Assembly: GCA_903921725.1 (NCBI GenBank)
Contig: CAIXRA010000045.1
Span: forward strand, 26,345-90,344
Origin: an uncultured Lentisphaerota bacterium
GTDB taxonomy: Bacteria > Verrucomicrobiota > Lentisphaeria > Oligosphaerales > CAITYL01
Length of the DNA stretch: 64,000 nt
Direction: 5' to 3'
Numbering within the stretch: the stretch's first letter is position 1; the number at the start of each line of letters is the position of its first letter. The notes under the pieces are model-generated. The model was not told where the DNA came from and made no database searches. It worked only from the letters and a program-made list of their open reading frames with translations. The translations under genes and the position numbers were made by a program. Positions 48,922 to 57,746 of the stretch are shown in pieces.

Positions 48922-50267
48922 GCGCCGGACAGCCCACAATTCTGGTGGTGGACGACGAACGGCCGCTCCGCGAACTCTTTGCGGATGTGCTCCGGACGGC
49001 GGGCTTCACCGTGGAGCTTGCCGACGGCGGCGGCACCGCGCTGGAAAAAATCCGTCGGCAGCCCCCCGCCCTGGTCGTCTCCGACATCCGGATGCCTGGA
49101 CTCTCCGGGCTTGAACTGCTCCGCGAGGCGCGCGCGCTCCACCCCGGGCTGCCGTTCCTGCTGGTCACGGCCTACGCCTCGGTCAAGGACGCCGTCCAGG
49201 CCCTCAAGCTCGGCGCCGTGGATTATCTTGAAAAACCGGTGGACCTCGACGAGCTGGCCGCCGCCGTCCGCGACGCCATCGGCCCCGAATGCTGCCCGGC
49301 GCAGACCGGCGCGCCCGGCGGCGAAATCCCCCCGCAACTTATGGCGGGCACGGTTGCGGAATCCGCGGCCATGCGCGCCGTTTTTGCGGACGCATGGCGG
49401 GTGGCCCGCAGCCGCGCCACCGTGCTCCTCACCGGCGAGTCCGGAACCGGCAAGGAAGTGCTGGCCCGTTTTCTCCACAACGCCAGTCCGCGGGCAGCCG
49501 GACCGTTCGTTGCGGTCAACTGCGCCGCCATCCCCGCCGCCCTGCTGGCCAGCGAACTGTTTGGGCACCGCCGGGGAGCGTTCACCGGCGCCGTCGCCGA
49601 CCGCAACGGCTGCTTCCGCGAGGCGCACGGCGGGACGCTTTTCCTGGATGAGATCGGCGACATGCCCGCCGACCTCCAACCCTCGCTTTTACGGGCCATC
49701 GAAACCGGCCGCGTCACGCCGGTCGGCAGCGATACGGAGCGGGAGCTGGATTTCCGCCTCGTGGCGGCGACGAACCGCAACCTCCAGGAAGCCGTGGCGG
49801 AGGGGCGTTTCCGCGAAGACCTGTACTACCGCCTGAACGTCATCAACATCGAACTGCCGCCACTGCGCCTGCGGCGGGAGGAAATCCCGCCCCTCGCCCG
49901 TCATTTTCTTCGCGGGCGTGATCCGTCGAAACGGCTGTCCGCCGCCGCGCTGCGCCTGCTGGTGGAATATCCGTGGCCGGGAAACGTGCGGGAACTGGCC
50001 AACGCCATGGAGCGGGTCGCCGTGCTGGCGCGCAACGAACTGGTCATGCCGGAGCATCTGCCGCCGGCCGTCCGGAACGCGGCGCCGGCAACCGCGGGTG
50101 CGGTAACGGAGGAGGCGGAGCTGAAGACGCTGCGGGAGAGCGAGGACGCCGCCATCCGCAGGGCTCTGGAGCAGACCAACGGCAACCAGACCCGCGCCGC
50201 GCTGCTGCTCGGCATCTCACGCCGCACCCTGATCAACAAGCTCAACCGGCTCCGCTTCGAGCACTGA
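48918..50267 (+). CDS. Sigma-54-dependent response regulator (ZraR/NtrC family)
   Basis: 449 residues. Receiver domain with acidic pair in VVDDERPL, phospho-Asp in LVVSDIRMPGLSG and Lys in DYLEKPVD. AAA+ domain with Walker A GESGTGKE (about residue 173), the sigma-54 contact loop GAFTGA (about 220) and Walker B GGTLFLDEIGDM. A Fis-type helix-turn-helix ends the protein (NQTRAALLLGISRRTLINKL). This is the only sigma-54 activator in the window and lies 1.8 kb downstream of the only clear sigma-54 promoter. Confidence 0.94.
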   Translation: MSAGQPTILVVDDERPLRELFADVLRTAGFTVELADGGGTALEKIRRQPPALVVSDIRMPGLSGLELLREARALHPGLPFLLVTAYASVKDAVQALKLGAVDYLEKPVDLDELAAAVRDAIGPECCPAQTGAPGGEIPPQLMAGTVAESAAMRAVFADAWRVARSRATVLLTGESGTGKEVLARFLHNASPRAAGPFVAVNCAAIPAALLASELFGHRRGAFTGAVADRNGCFREAHGGTLFLDEIGDMPADLQPSLLRAIETGRVTPVGSDTERELDFRLVAATNRNLQEAVAEGRFREDLYYRLNVINIELPPLRLRREEIPPLARHFLRGRDPSKRLSAAALRLLVEYPWPGNVRELANAMERVAVLARNELVMPEHLPPAVRNAAPATAGAVTEEAELKTLRESEDAAIRRALEQTNGNQTRAALLLGISRRTLINKLNRLRFEH

Positions 50268-50310
50268 TCCGCGAAGACCGCCGGACGGAAACCGCCGGCG
50301 GCCGCGGCCA

Positions 50311-51021
50311 TCATTTCGGCTCGTAGCGGTAGCCGAGCCCGTGCACCGTGAGCAGGTATTTCGGCTCGTTGGGAACAATCTCGACCTTCTTGCGGAGCAT
50401 GGCGATGTGCTGGTCCACGGTGCGCGTCGTGCAGGCGCCGTCATAGCCCCAGACCGACTGGAGAAGCATTTCGCGGCTCACGGCCGTGGTGGGACGGCTG
50501 TAAAAATATTCCAGGATCCGCATCTCACGCGGGGTCAGTTCAAAGGTGACCCCCTGGAGTTTCCCGCGTAGCGTCCGGCGGTTGATCTCCGTCTCGCCGA
50601 AGTTGAAGGTCTCCGGTTTTTCCGCCGCCGGGGCGGCGATGCCGCCGCGGCTGCCAGCGCGGCGCAGGACGGCGTGGATGCGCGCCAGCAGCTCGCGCAC
50701 GCCGAACGGCTTGGTCACATAGTCGTCCGCGCCCAACTCCAGGCCGACGACCTTGTCCACTTCTTCGGCCTTGGCGGTAAGCATGATGATCGGCACGCGG
50801 ATGTCCGTGCGACGGATTTCGCGGCAGACGTCATAGCCGCTTTTACCGGGCATCATGACGTCGAGTATGACGAGGTTGAAGCCGCCCTTCCCCCAGAGCT
50901 CGAGCCCCCGTTCGCCGTCGGCGGCCGCCTCAACCACGGCACCCTCGCTCTCCAGCAGGTCGCCAAGCCCCTCGCGGATCATCGCGTCATCTTCCACCAC
51001 CAGCACTTTCAGATTTCTCAT
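50311..51021 (-). CDS. OmpR/PhoB-family response regulator
   Basis: 236 residues. Receiver: VLVVEDDAMIREGL, phospho-Asp in LVILDVMMPGKSG, IMLTAKAEE, DYVTKPFGVREL. The winged-helix effector contains FELTPREMRILEYFYSRP, SREMLLQSVWGYD, TRTVDQHIAMLRKKVE and VHGLGYRYEP. Convergent with the ZraR-like gene and cotranscribed with the histidine kinase upstream of it (4-base gap). The target genes are not evident. Confidence 0.94.
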   Translation of the reverse strand: MRNLKVLVVEDDAMIREGLGDLLESEGAVVEAAADGERGLELWGKGGFNLVILDVMMPGKSGYDVCREIRRTDIRVPIIMLTAKAEEVDKVVGLELGADDYVTKPFGVRELLARIHAVLRRAGSRGGIAAPAAEKPETFNFGETEINRRTLRGKLQGVTFELTPREMRILEYFYSRPTTAVSREMLLQSVWGYDGACTTRTVDQHIAMLRKKVEIVPNEPKYLLTVHGLGYRYEPK

Positions 51022-51025
51022 GTGC

Positions 51026-52837
51026 TCACCCCTGCTGTGTTTCTTCTTCCACCGGTTTAGGTCTCAGTTCCGCCGTAAAACAAGTGCCGCCGCCGTCCCG
51101 CGGCCCGCACGCCAGTTCGCCGCCAAGGTCGCGCAACATTTTGCGCGAGATGGTCAATCCCAGCCCGCAGCCCGGCTTGCCGCCGGTCAAGGAGTGGTCC
51201 ATGCGGTAGAACTTGTCGAACACCTTTTCCCGCTCGGCCGGAGGGATCCCCGGCCCGCGGTCCAGCACGCGGATCCGGGCGCAGCCGTCCGGCGCGGCCT
51301 CCATCTCGATGCGCAGTTCGCGGCCGGACGCGGCGTACTTCATGGCGTTGTCCACCAGATTGATCAGCACCTGCTCCACGGCGTCGCTGTCGGTGCGCAG
51401 GACCAGGCCGCCGGAAGGCAGCGCCATCTCGACATGTATCCCGGCCTCCTGGATGCGCATGGAAAGCCGCTCGATGACGCCGCGCACAATCTGGACAAGG
51501 TCGGCCTCCGTGATGTTGTACACCTTCCGGTTCTGCTCGATCCGGCTGAAGTCAAGCACGTTGCTGATGAGGCGCGTCAGGCGCTGGCTTTCGACGATGA
51601 TGTTGTCCAAATAGCGCTTCTTCTTCCCCTCGTCCCGGACGCGCCCCTCGCCGAGCAGTTCGGCGTACATGCGGATGCTGGTCAGCGGCGTCTTCAGCTC
51701 GTGCGAGACGTTGGAGACGAAGCTGGTCTTGCGCCGCGCATCCAGCTGGCCGCGGTACGCCGCGAACAACAGCAGTGCGCCGCCCGTGAGGATGGCCATC
51801 AGGAACGTCCCCGTCAGCAGCAGCGAGAGAGTCCGCAGCATCTTGCCGCCGGCGGCCACGCCGGCGGCACCGGGAACCGCCAGCACCACGACCTCCCAGT
51901 GTGGAAGCTCACTCCCCACTGGAACCCGGCAGAGAACCTGCATGGCGGCGCTAACGGGGCAACTCGGCCTGCAGAGCATTCGGTTGCCATCGGAGACGAC
52001 GAAGGCCATCCCCTCCGGCGGCTGCGGGGGCAGCGTAGCGACCAGCCTCGGCAGCAGCACGTCAAGGTCAAGTTCTAGGCCGCGTACGGGTTTGTCCGGC
52101 GATGGCTGCAGCCAGCCCAGCAATGACAGCGTGTTGTCCGAGATCCACGGGATCCAGCCCGAGCGGGCCTGGGATTCCATCGCCTGAACTTCCCGCATCT
52201 GCGACTCATAGTCCGCCGATTTTTTAACGGGCAGCTTGTCGACGGTCGCCGTCAGGGCGGCGGCCGAAATCCGCGCCACCGACGGCGAGGGAGCAATCAC
52301 CCGCACCGTGCCCGCGAACTTCCGGTCCCGCGGCAGGCGGGTAATCCGGCCGCTTCCCGCCGCCGGAGGTGCCTCTTCTTTGCCGACGGGCACGGCGGCG
52401 GAAGCACTCTCCGCCAAAGCCGCCGGCCACGGTACGTTCAGCGCAAAAAGCCCCTCGTAGCGCCGGACAAAGGCGGAATCCCCCGGCGCGGCCGGACTGC
52501 TGCCGGGAAGCATGGGTTCCGGAAGAAGGAGGCCGCGGGCTGGATTGAGGATGAACACATTCCGGACAAGGGTGTTCTGGCCACGCCATTCCTTGAGCGC
52601 CCGCGGCAGTTCGGGTTCCGGAAGGGAGGCGAGAGCAGAGAGGAGCCCCTCCTCCGCGTCCTCAACGGAAATCCGGATGTTCTCGGCGACCGCCTGCGCG
52701 CGCTCCTCGATTGCCGCAACCGAAGCCAGGCGGAGCCGTTCCTGCTCATGCCCGAGCAACCGGAACGCCAGCACGCCAATGACCAGCGCCGGCGCCAGCA
52801 CCAACAGCCCGTAAACTATGAGAATCCGTCTCTGCAT
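51026..52837 (-). CDS. Membrane sensor histidine kinase
   Basis: 603 residues from ATG 52837. N-terminal helix ILIVYGLLVLAPALVIGVLAFRLL, then a large periplasmic domain (about 320 residues, with DNTLSLLGWLQPSPDKPVRGLELDLDVLLPRLV), and helix SLLLTGTFLMAILTGGALLLF. The HisKA H-box is SFVSNVSHELKTPLTSIRMYAELL. N (LVDNAMKYA), G1 (DRGPGIP), F and G2 (GCGLGLTISRKML) boxes are intact. It pairs with the OmpR-type regulator 4 bases downstream. The ligand is unknown. Confidence 0.92.
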   Translation of the reverse strand: MQRRILIVYGLLVLAPALVIGVLAFRLLGHEQERLRLASVAAIEERAQAVAENIRISVEDAEEGLLSALASLPEPELPRALKEWRGQNTLVRNVFILNPARGLLLPEPMLPGSSPAAPGDSAFVRRYEGLFALNVPWPAALAESASAAVPVGKEEAPPAAGSGRITRLPRDRKFAGTVRVIAPSPSVARISAAALTATVDKLPVKKSADYESQMREVQAMESQARSGWIPWISDNTLSLLGWLQPSPDKPVRGLELDLDVLLPRLVATLPPQPPEGMAFVVSDGNRMLCRPSCPVSAAMQVLCRVPVGSELPHWEVVVLAVPGAAGVAAGGKMLRTLSLLLTGTFLMAILTGGALLLFAAYRGQLDARRKTSFVSNVSHELKTPLTSIRMYAELLGEGRVRDEGKKKRYLDNIIVESQRLTRLISNVLDFSRIEQNRKVYNITEADLVQIVRGVIERLSMRIQEAGIHVEMALPSGGLVLRTDSDAVEQVLINLVDNAMKYAASGRELRIEMEAAPDGCARIRVLDRGPGIPPAEREKVFDKFYRMDHSLTGGKPGCGLGLTISRKMLRDLGGELACGPRDGGGTCFTAELRPKPVEEETQQG

Positions 52838-53045
52838 CGGAATCCGTTCCGCCTCGCGCCCTCCGGAGAAAAAGGTCCGGCATGGCACTCCCCCTACTTT
52901 ATCACTTGTAAAACCGTTCGCCGCCAAACCGGGCAAAACGGTTGTAAAATGCATCGGGGATAGCCAGAAACGCCGCCGCCAGGTGGACGGCTGAAGAGTC
53001 GGCGGCGCATATGAATCCTCACCCGCTCAAGGCGTGGCAACGGTG

Positions 53046-54143
53046 TCATTTTCCCGTCTCGGCACGCAGCGCGGAGATGAATTTCTCGTTTTCCGCAAGG
53101 GTGCCGTAGCTGACGCGGATGTAGGAGGGTAGCCCGTAGCCACCCATGGGCCGGACGATGACGCCGCGCTTCGTCAGCCCCGCCGTCACCCGGGTGCCGT
53201 CGCCAACCTTGATCAGCATGAAGTTCGCCGCGGAGTGCTGGTATTCCAGCCCCGCCTCGTCGCAGGCGGCCTCGATCATTTCACGCCCCTGGCGGAAAAG
53301 AGTGCGGGTGCGGCGCAGGAACCCGGCGTCGTCGAGCGCGGCCACCGCCCCCGTCTGCGCGAGCCGGTTGACGTTGAATGGTTGCCGGGCGCGCTCCAGC
53401 GCGGAGATGATCTCCGCCGGCCCCATGGCGTAGCCGACACGCATGCCGGCCATCCCGTACGCCTTCGAGAACGTGCGAAGGATGAGCACGTTGCGCCCTT
53501 CGCGCAGATAGCGCGATGTGTCGGGCATCTTCCCGAGGCAGATTTCGGCGTACGCCTCGTCGAAGACCACGAGCACGTCCTCCGGCACCCGCGCCATGAA
53601 CTTCGCCACCTGGGCGTCGGTCACCAGCGTGCCGGTCGGATTGTTCGGGTTGCAGATGAAGATGATGCTGGTGTCCGGGCGGATCGCCTTCGCCATGGCA
53701 GGCAGGTCATGGCCGAGGGTCGGCGCGGAAACCTCGAGAATCCGGGAGCCGAACATCTGCGCCACCAGCTTGTAGACGACAAACGCGTACTGCGAGCAGA
53801 CGATGGAGCGGTCACGCCCCATGTAGCAGTGGCCGATGAACTCCAGAATCTCGTTGGAGCCACTGCCAAAAATGAACTGTCCGGGCGCGAAACCGGTCCT
53901 GGCGGCGAGCTTCTGCCGCAACTCAAAGCCGTAGCCGTCGGGATAAAGGTACATCTCCGGCAGCGCCCGCTTCATGGCCCGCAGCGCCAGACGCGACACG
54001 CCCAGCGGGTTCTCGTTCGAGGCCAGCTTGCAGATCTCGGCCGGAGCCAGCCCGTGCTCGCGCGCCACATCCTCGATCGGGCGCCCCGGCTCATAGGGAC
54101 GGATCGCCGCAACATCCGGGTTCATCCACTTCGCAATGCTCAT
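53046..54143 (-). CDS. hisC: Histidinol-phosphate aminotransferase
   Basis: 365 residues from ATG 54143 (AAAGGAA before it). Class I/II PLP fold: KLASNENPLG, YPDGYGFELRQKLA, FGSGSNEILEF, FICNPNNPTGT, VVFDEAYAEI and the Schiff-base Lys227 in RTFSKAYGMAGMRVGYAM. It makes L-histidinol phosphate from imidazole-acetol phosphate. In organisms lacking a separate aromatic aminotransferase it can also use phenylpyruvate and hydroxyphenylpyruvate. The neighbouring pheA makes that dual role attractive here. A GENPLG-type start and standard length argue for HisC rather than AroJ, but both are possible. Confidence 0.9.
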   Translation of the reverse strand: MSIAKWMNPDVAAIRPYEPGRPIEDVAREHGLAPAEICKLASNENPLGVSRLALRAMKRALPEMYLYPDGYGFELRQKLAARTGFAPGQFIFGSGSNEILEFIGHCYMGRDRSIVCSQYAFVVYKLVAQMFGSRILEVSAPTLGHDLPAMAKAIRPDTSIIFICNPNNPTGTLVTDAQVAKFMARVPEDVLVVFDEAYAEICLGKMPDTSRYLREGRNVLILRTFSKAYGMAGMRVGYAMGPAEIISALERARQPFNVNRLAQTGAVAALDDAGFLRRTRTLFRQGREMIEAACDEAGLEYQHSAANFMLIKVGDGTRVTAGLTKRGVIVRPMGGYGLPSYIRVSYGTLAENEKFISALRAETGK

Positions 54144-54269
54144 GTGATATTTCCTTTGGAACCGCTCATTTCCGTTGGCAATCAAGTCGACACGTTTATT
54201 CACTCAGCTCCCAAAGGGGCATTCTATCATAAGCCTGGGGCAACGCCTCAGGAAAGGCAACAACCGTTT

Positions 54270-54410
54270 TCACCGGCAGAAAAATCGGGCGTAGAGATCA
54301 CGGATGACTTCGTTCGCCGGACGTCCTTTTGCCTTGCCTGCCTTGACCTCTTTCACGCGCCGGTTCAGTTCGTCTGTAAATTTCCGTTCCGTCATGCCGT
54401 CATTTTTCAT
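54270..54410 (-). CDS. 46-residue RelB/addiction-module-like peptide
   Basis: ATG 54410 to TGA 54272-54270 on the minus strand, in the gap between pheA and hisC. The product MKNDGMTERKFTDELNRRVKEV, then KAGKAKGRPANEVIRDLYARFFCR, resembles the C-terminal half of RelB-type addiction-module antitoxins (ELNRRVxEVxxGKxxGRPAxEV). There is no RelE-like partner, so it may be a remnant, or a short functional peptide. A second start at 54395 is possible. The rest of the 345-base gap shows nothing further. Confidence 0.45.
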   Translation of the reverse strand: MKNDGMTERKFTDELNRRVKEVKAGKAKGRPANEVIRDLYARFFCR

Positions 54411-54488
54411 ATTGCATCAACCCTTCCCCAGCGGCAGCGCAACTTCCCCACAAGCTTCCCATCCGCTCTTCCCGTCCACGCGCTCCCC

Positions 54489-55568
54489 TCACCCGGCCGC
54501 GCGCGGGTAGCTGCCGAGGCATTTCACGAACTGGCAGTGCTCCGAGAGCTCCTCCAGCGCGGCCTTCACCGGGGCGTCCTGCATGTGGCCGGCGATGTCG
54601 ATGTAGAACTGGTACTCCCAGTTGCGGCGGCGCGAGGGGCGGCTCTCGATGAAGCTCAGGCTGATCTTGTGCCGGCGGAACGGCTCCAGGCTGTCGAGCA
54701 GCGCGCCGACGCGGTCTTTCACGCCGAAGAGAAGCGAGGTCTTGTCATTCCCGGACGGTGCGCAGACCGCACCCCTGCGGATGACGAAGAAGCGCGTCAG
54801 GTTCTCCGTGCGGTCCTCGATGTTGTCCCCGCGCACCGGAAGCCCGTAGCGTTCGGAGGCCAGGACGCCAGCCAGCGCGGCGGCGCCCTCCTCCGCGGCG
54901 GCGCGTGAGGCCGCCTCCGTGGTGCTGGTCACCGGCACCAGGCGCGCCTGCGGCAGGTTTTTGCGCAGCCACTCGCGGCACTGGCCGAACACGCTGGGGT
55001 GGCTGTAGACGACCTGGACATCCTCCACGGCGCAGCGGCAGAGCAGGTGCTGGTGTATCTCCTGGTGGATCTCGGCACAAATCGTCACATCCACTTCGGC
55101 AAAGACATCCAGCGTGTAGGTGACGGCTCCCTCGGTGGAGTTCTCCACCGGTACCACGCCGAACGCCGCCTTGCCGCGGCACACCGCGTCGAACACTTCA
55201 GGGATGGTGGCACACGGCAGATAGTTCGCCGCGGCGCCGAAGCGCCCCAGGGCGGCCTGGTGCGAGAAGGTGGCGCTGGGGCCGAGGAAGGCCACGGTCA
55301 GCGCCTCGCGGCGCCCCGCCTGCGCGCCGGCGGCAAGTTCGCGGTACACCGCCTTCAGCGTCTCCGCGGGCAGCGGGCCGTCATTCGCCGCGGCCATGCG
55401 CTCGGCGGCGGCCGCCTCCCACAGGGCGAGTTCGCGCCGCGCGTCCTGCGTGCGGCAACCGGCGTCCGCCCGGCGCGCCAGACGGATGCGCTCGTTCAGC
55501 AGCTCCAGCAGCTGCCGGTCCAGCTTCCCGATCTGTTCCTGCGCGGCGGATGGCTTTTTCTTCGGCAT
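54489..55568 (-). CDS. pheA: Chorismate mutase-prephenate dehydratase (P-protein)
   Basis: 359 residues from ATG 55568, with AAAGGA upstream. N-terminal AroQ-type chorismate mutase helix (QIGKLDRQLLELLNERIRLARRA). The dehydratase domain is VAFLGPSATFSHQAALGRFG, VVPVENSTEGAVTYTLDV, VYSHPSVFGQCREWL, TSTTEAASRAA and ENLTRFFVI (the TRF motif). The C-terminal ACT domain, KTSLLFGVKDRVGALLDSLEPFRRHKISLSFIESRPSRRRNWEYQFYIDI, gives Phe feedback (ESRP motif). It is a full bifunctional enzyme. Confidence 0.95.
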   Translation of the reverse strand: MPKKKPSAAQEQIGKLDRQLLELLNERIRLARRADAGCRTQDARRELALWEAAAAERMAAANDGPLPAETLKAVYRELAAGAQAGRREALTVAFLGPSATFSHQAALGRFGAAANYLPCATIPEVFDAVCRGKAAFGVVPVENSTEGAVTYTLDVFAEVDVTICAEIHQEIHQHLLCRCAVEDVQVVYSHPSVFGQCREWLRKNLPQARLVPVTSTTEAASRAAAEEGAAALAGVLASERYGLPVRGDNIEDRTENLTRFFVIRRGAVCAPSGNDKTSLLFGVKDRVGALLDSLEPFRRHKISLSFIESRPSRRRNWEYQFYIDIAGHMQDAPVKAALEELSEHCQFVKCLGSYPRAAG

Positions 55569-55592
55569 GATGAGAATCCTTTCGGGCACTGC

Positions 55593-57047
55593 TTAGGCTG
55601 ACGGCGGCGGATGGGCGTGCCGGTAACTGTATGTGAAGTAGACGATGAACCCGATGAACATCCAGACAACCAGCCGGATCCAAGTGTCGTGCGGCAGTGA
55701 AATCATCTGCAGAACAGAAAGCGCCATGCCGAGGATCGGCACCAACGGCACCCACGGCGTGCGGAACGGCCGCGGCGCGTCCGGCTTCGTCAGGCGCATG
55801 ACCATCACCCCGGCGCAAACCATGGTGAAGGCCAGCAGCGCGCCGATGGAGACCAGCTCGCCGAGCAGGTCGATGGGGAAGAGGCCGGCAAGCACCAGCG
55901 CCACCGTACCGGTGACCAGCGTGGCGATGTGCGGTGTCCTAAACGTCGGATGCACGGCGGAGAACACCGCCGGCAGCAGGCGGTCCTTCGACATCGAGTA
56001 GAAAATGCGCGTCTGCCCCAGCATCAGCACCAGGATGACCGAACTGAGCCCCGCAATCGCGCCGAGTTTGACCAGCGGCCGCAACCACGCCAGCCCCGCG
56101 CCGGCCGCGTCGATCGCCACCGCCATCGGATGCGGCACGTTCAGCTTCGAGTAGTGCGCCAGGCCGGTCATCACCAGCGCGACGATCACGTAGAGGATGC
56201 CGCAGATGACCAGAGACCACATGATCCCCTTCGGCAAGTCGCGCTGCGGGTTTTTCGCCTCCTGCGCCGCAGTGGAGACGGCGTCGAAGCCGATGTAGGC
56301 GAAAAACACCACGCCCGCCCCGCGCAGGATCCCCGTCCAGCCGAACTCGCCGAAATTCCCGGTGGTGTTGGGCGGGATGAACGGATGCCAGTTGTCCGCC
56401 GTGACGTAAAAGATGCCGAAGGCGATGAACAGCAGGATCACCGTCACCTTCACGACCACGATGACGTTGTTAAAGTTGGCCGACATCTTGATGCCGATGA
56501 TCAGCAACGCCGTCACCAGCGCAACGATGAACACCGCCGGCAGGTTCACCAATGCGCCCGTCAGCGACATCCCCTGCCCGGCATGGTAGGCGACCGGCGC
56601 GTTGCACAGGGCTTCCGGCAGGACAACCCCGCAATCCTTGAGAAAGCTGGTGAGATAGCCGGACCAGCCGACCGCCACGGTCGAGGCGCCGAACAGGTAC
56701 TCCAGGATCAAGTCCCAGCCGATGATCCAGGCGAACAGTTCGCCGAGCGTGGCGTAGGAGTAGGTGTAGGCGCTGCCGGAGGTCGGGATCATCGACGCGA
56801 ACTCCGCATAGCAGAGCCCGGCGAACACGCACGCCATCCCGGACAGCACGAAGGAGAGCGCGATGGCCGGCCCGGCACACTGCGCGGCGGCATGCCCCGT
56901 CAGCACGAAGATGCCGGCGCCGATCACCCCGCCGATCCCCAGCAGTGTCAGATGCCACACCCCGAGGGCGCGGTGCAGCTTGTGCTCCCCCTGCTCCGCG
57001 TCGGCCAGGATCTGCTCGTGCGACTTGATCCGGAAAAAACGTCTCAT
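55593..57047 (-). CDS. APC-family amino acid permease (cationic amino acid transporter type)
   Basis: 484 residues from ATG 57047, twelve or so membrane helices. The first, LTLLGIGGVIGAGIFVLTGHAAAQCAGPAI, carries the GIGGVIGAGIF glycine motif of the APC superfamily. FAYIGFDAVSTAAQEAKNPQRDLPKGI (helix 6 region) and the C-terminal FMVCAGVMVMRLTKPDAPRPF-type loop place it in the CAT/YfnA group of bacterial transporters. The substrate cannot be determined. It ends 25 bases before the pheA start. Confidence 0.9.
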   Translation of the reverse strand: MRRFFRIKSHEQILADAEQGEHKLHRALGVWHLTLLGIGGVIGAGIFVLTGHAAAQCAGPAIALSFVLSGMACVFAGLCYAEFASMIPTSGSAYTYSYATLGELFAWIIGWDLILEYLFGASTVAVGWSGYLTSFLKDCGVVLPEALCNAPVAYHAGQGMSLTGALVNLPAVFIVALVTALLIIGIKMSANFNNVIVVVKVTVILLFIAFGIFYVTADNWHPFIPPNTTGNFGEFGWTGILRGAGVVFFAYIGFDAVSTAAQEAKNPQRDLPKGIMWSLVICGILYVIVALVMTGLAHYSKLNVPHPMAVAIDAAGAGLAWLRPLVKLGAIAGLSSVILVLMLGQTRIFYSMSKDRLLPAVFSAVHPTFRTPHIATLVTGTVALVLAGLFPIDLLGELVSIGALLAFTMVCAGVMVMRLTKPDAPRPFRTPWVPLVPILGMALSVLQMISLPHDTWIRLVVWMFIGFIVYFTYSYRHAHPPPSA

Positions 57048-57135
57048 GCGCCCCCCGTGCTGCTTGGATTGGAATAGTTTACCACGCGGCGGCACGATTT
57101 CGAATTGCCGCGGCACTGATAGGACGCATGTCGGT

Positions 57136-57230
57136 TCCGTAAAAGAGCGGTGCCGCCTGAAGGCGGAACCACCAACGGGAGGACGGCCGAATGTTTGTAG
57201 TCCGCCTTCAGGCGGCAGCTTTTACCGGAC
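57136..57230. repeat. REP/MITE-like inverted repeat unit
   Basis: TGCCGCCTGAAGGCGGA (57151-57167) and its exact inverse (57201-57217) are 33 bases apart, and each arm is itself a hairpin (CCGCCT-GA-AGGCGG). The symmetry continues outward imperfectly (CCGTAAAAG...CTTTTACCGG), giving terminal inverted repeats of about 27 bases around a 95-base unit with no coding sequence. Confidence 0.8.
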
Positions 57231-57333
57231 CGCTGGCATCTCCCCTGCGGAACAGGCTTGCGCCCGCGCTGCCAGTGGACTCGGGCTGAAGCGCCGCGTT
57301 GCTCCGGTACCACTCCATTCGGCGCGCGCGGCA

Positions 57334-57385
57334 CAAAAACAAAAACGCCTGCGCCGCACCGTGACGGGGTGCGAGGCAGGCGTTT
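57334..57385 (-). terminator. Terminator of the str/S10 ribosomal operon
   Basis: On the minus strand AAACGCCTGC (57385-57376) pairs with GCAGGCGTTT (57352-57343), with an inner GCACC/GGGTGC stem, then TTTTTGTTTTTG. It lies about 90 bases after the rpsS stop. Confidence 0.9.
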
Positions 57386-57473
57386 CCGTGTGCGGAATCC
57401 GCGGGCGTGGGCTTCCCCACCCCCGGCGGCTTCACAGCAGGCTCCGGGACCGGCGGAGCCGGCCCCAGGCGCC

Positions 57474-57746
57474 TTACTTCTTGCCGCTGACGGTGCCGTG
57501 GCTGCGGAAGATGCGGGTGGCGGAGAACTCGCCCAGACGGTGTCCGACCATGTTTTCGGTCACGAACACGCTCTGGAAGATCTTGCCGTTGTGCACCATC
57601 AGCGTATGGCCGATGAACTCGGGAAGAACCATGGAGCGGCGCGACCAAGTCTTGATCGGCAGCTTGGCTCCGCTGCGGTTCATCTTTTCCACCTTTTCCA
57701 TGAGGTGGGCGTCCACGAAGGGACCTTTTTTAAGGGAGCGGCTCAC
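57474..57746 (-). CDS. rpsS: Ribosomal protein S19
   Basis: 90 residues, GTG start at 57746 directly after the rplB stop, with GGAGGAAG in the rplB end. [73 protein letters not shown] is unmistakable S19. It binds 16S rRNA in the 30S head. Last gene of the operon in this window; rplV, rpsC and the rest of a typical S10 operon do not follow, because a terminator comes next. Confidence 0.97.
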   Translation of the reverse strand: MSRSLKKGPFVDAHLMEKVEKMNRSGAKLPIKTWSRRSMVLPEFIGHTLMVHNGKIFQSVFVTENMVGHRLGEFSATRIFRSHGTVSGKK

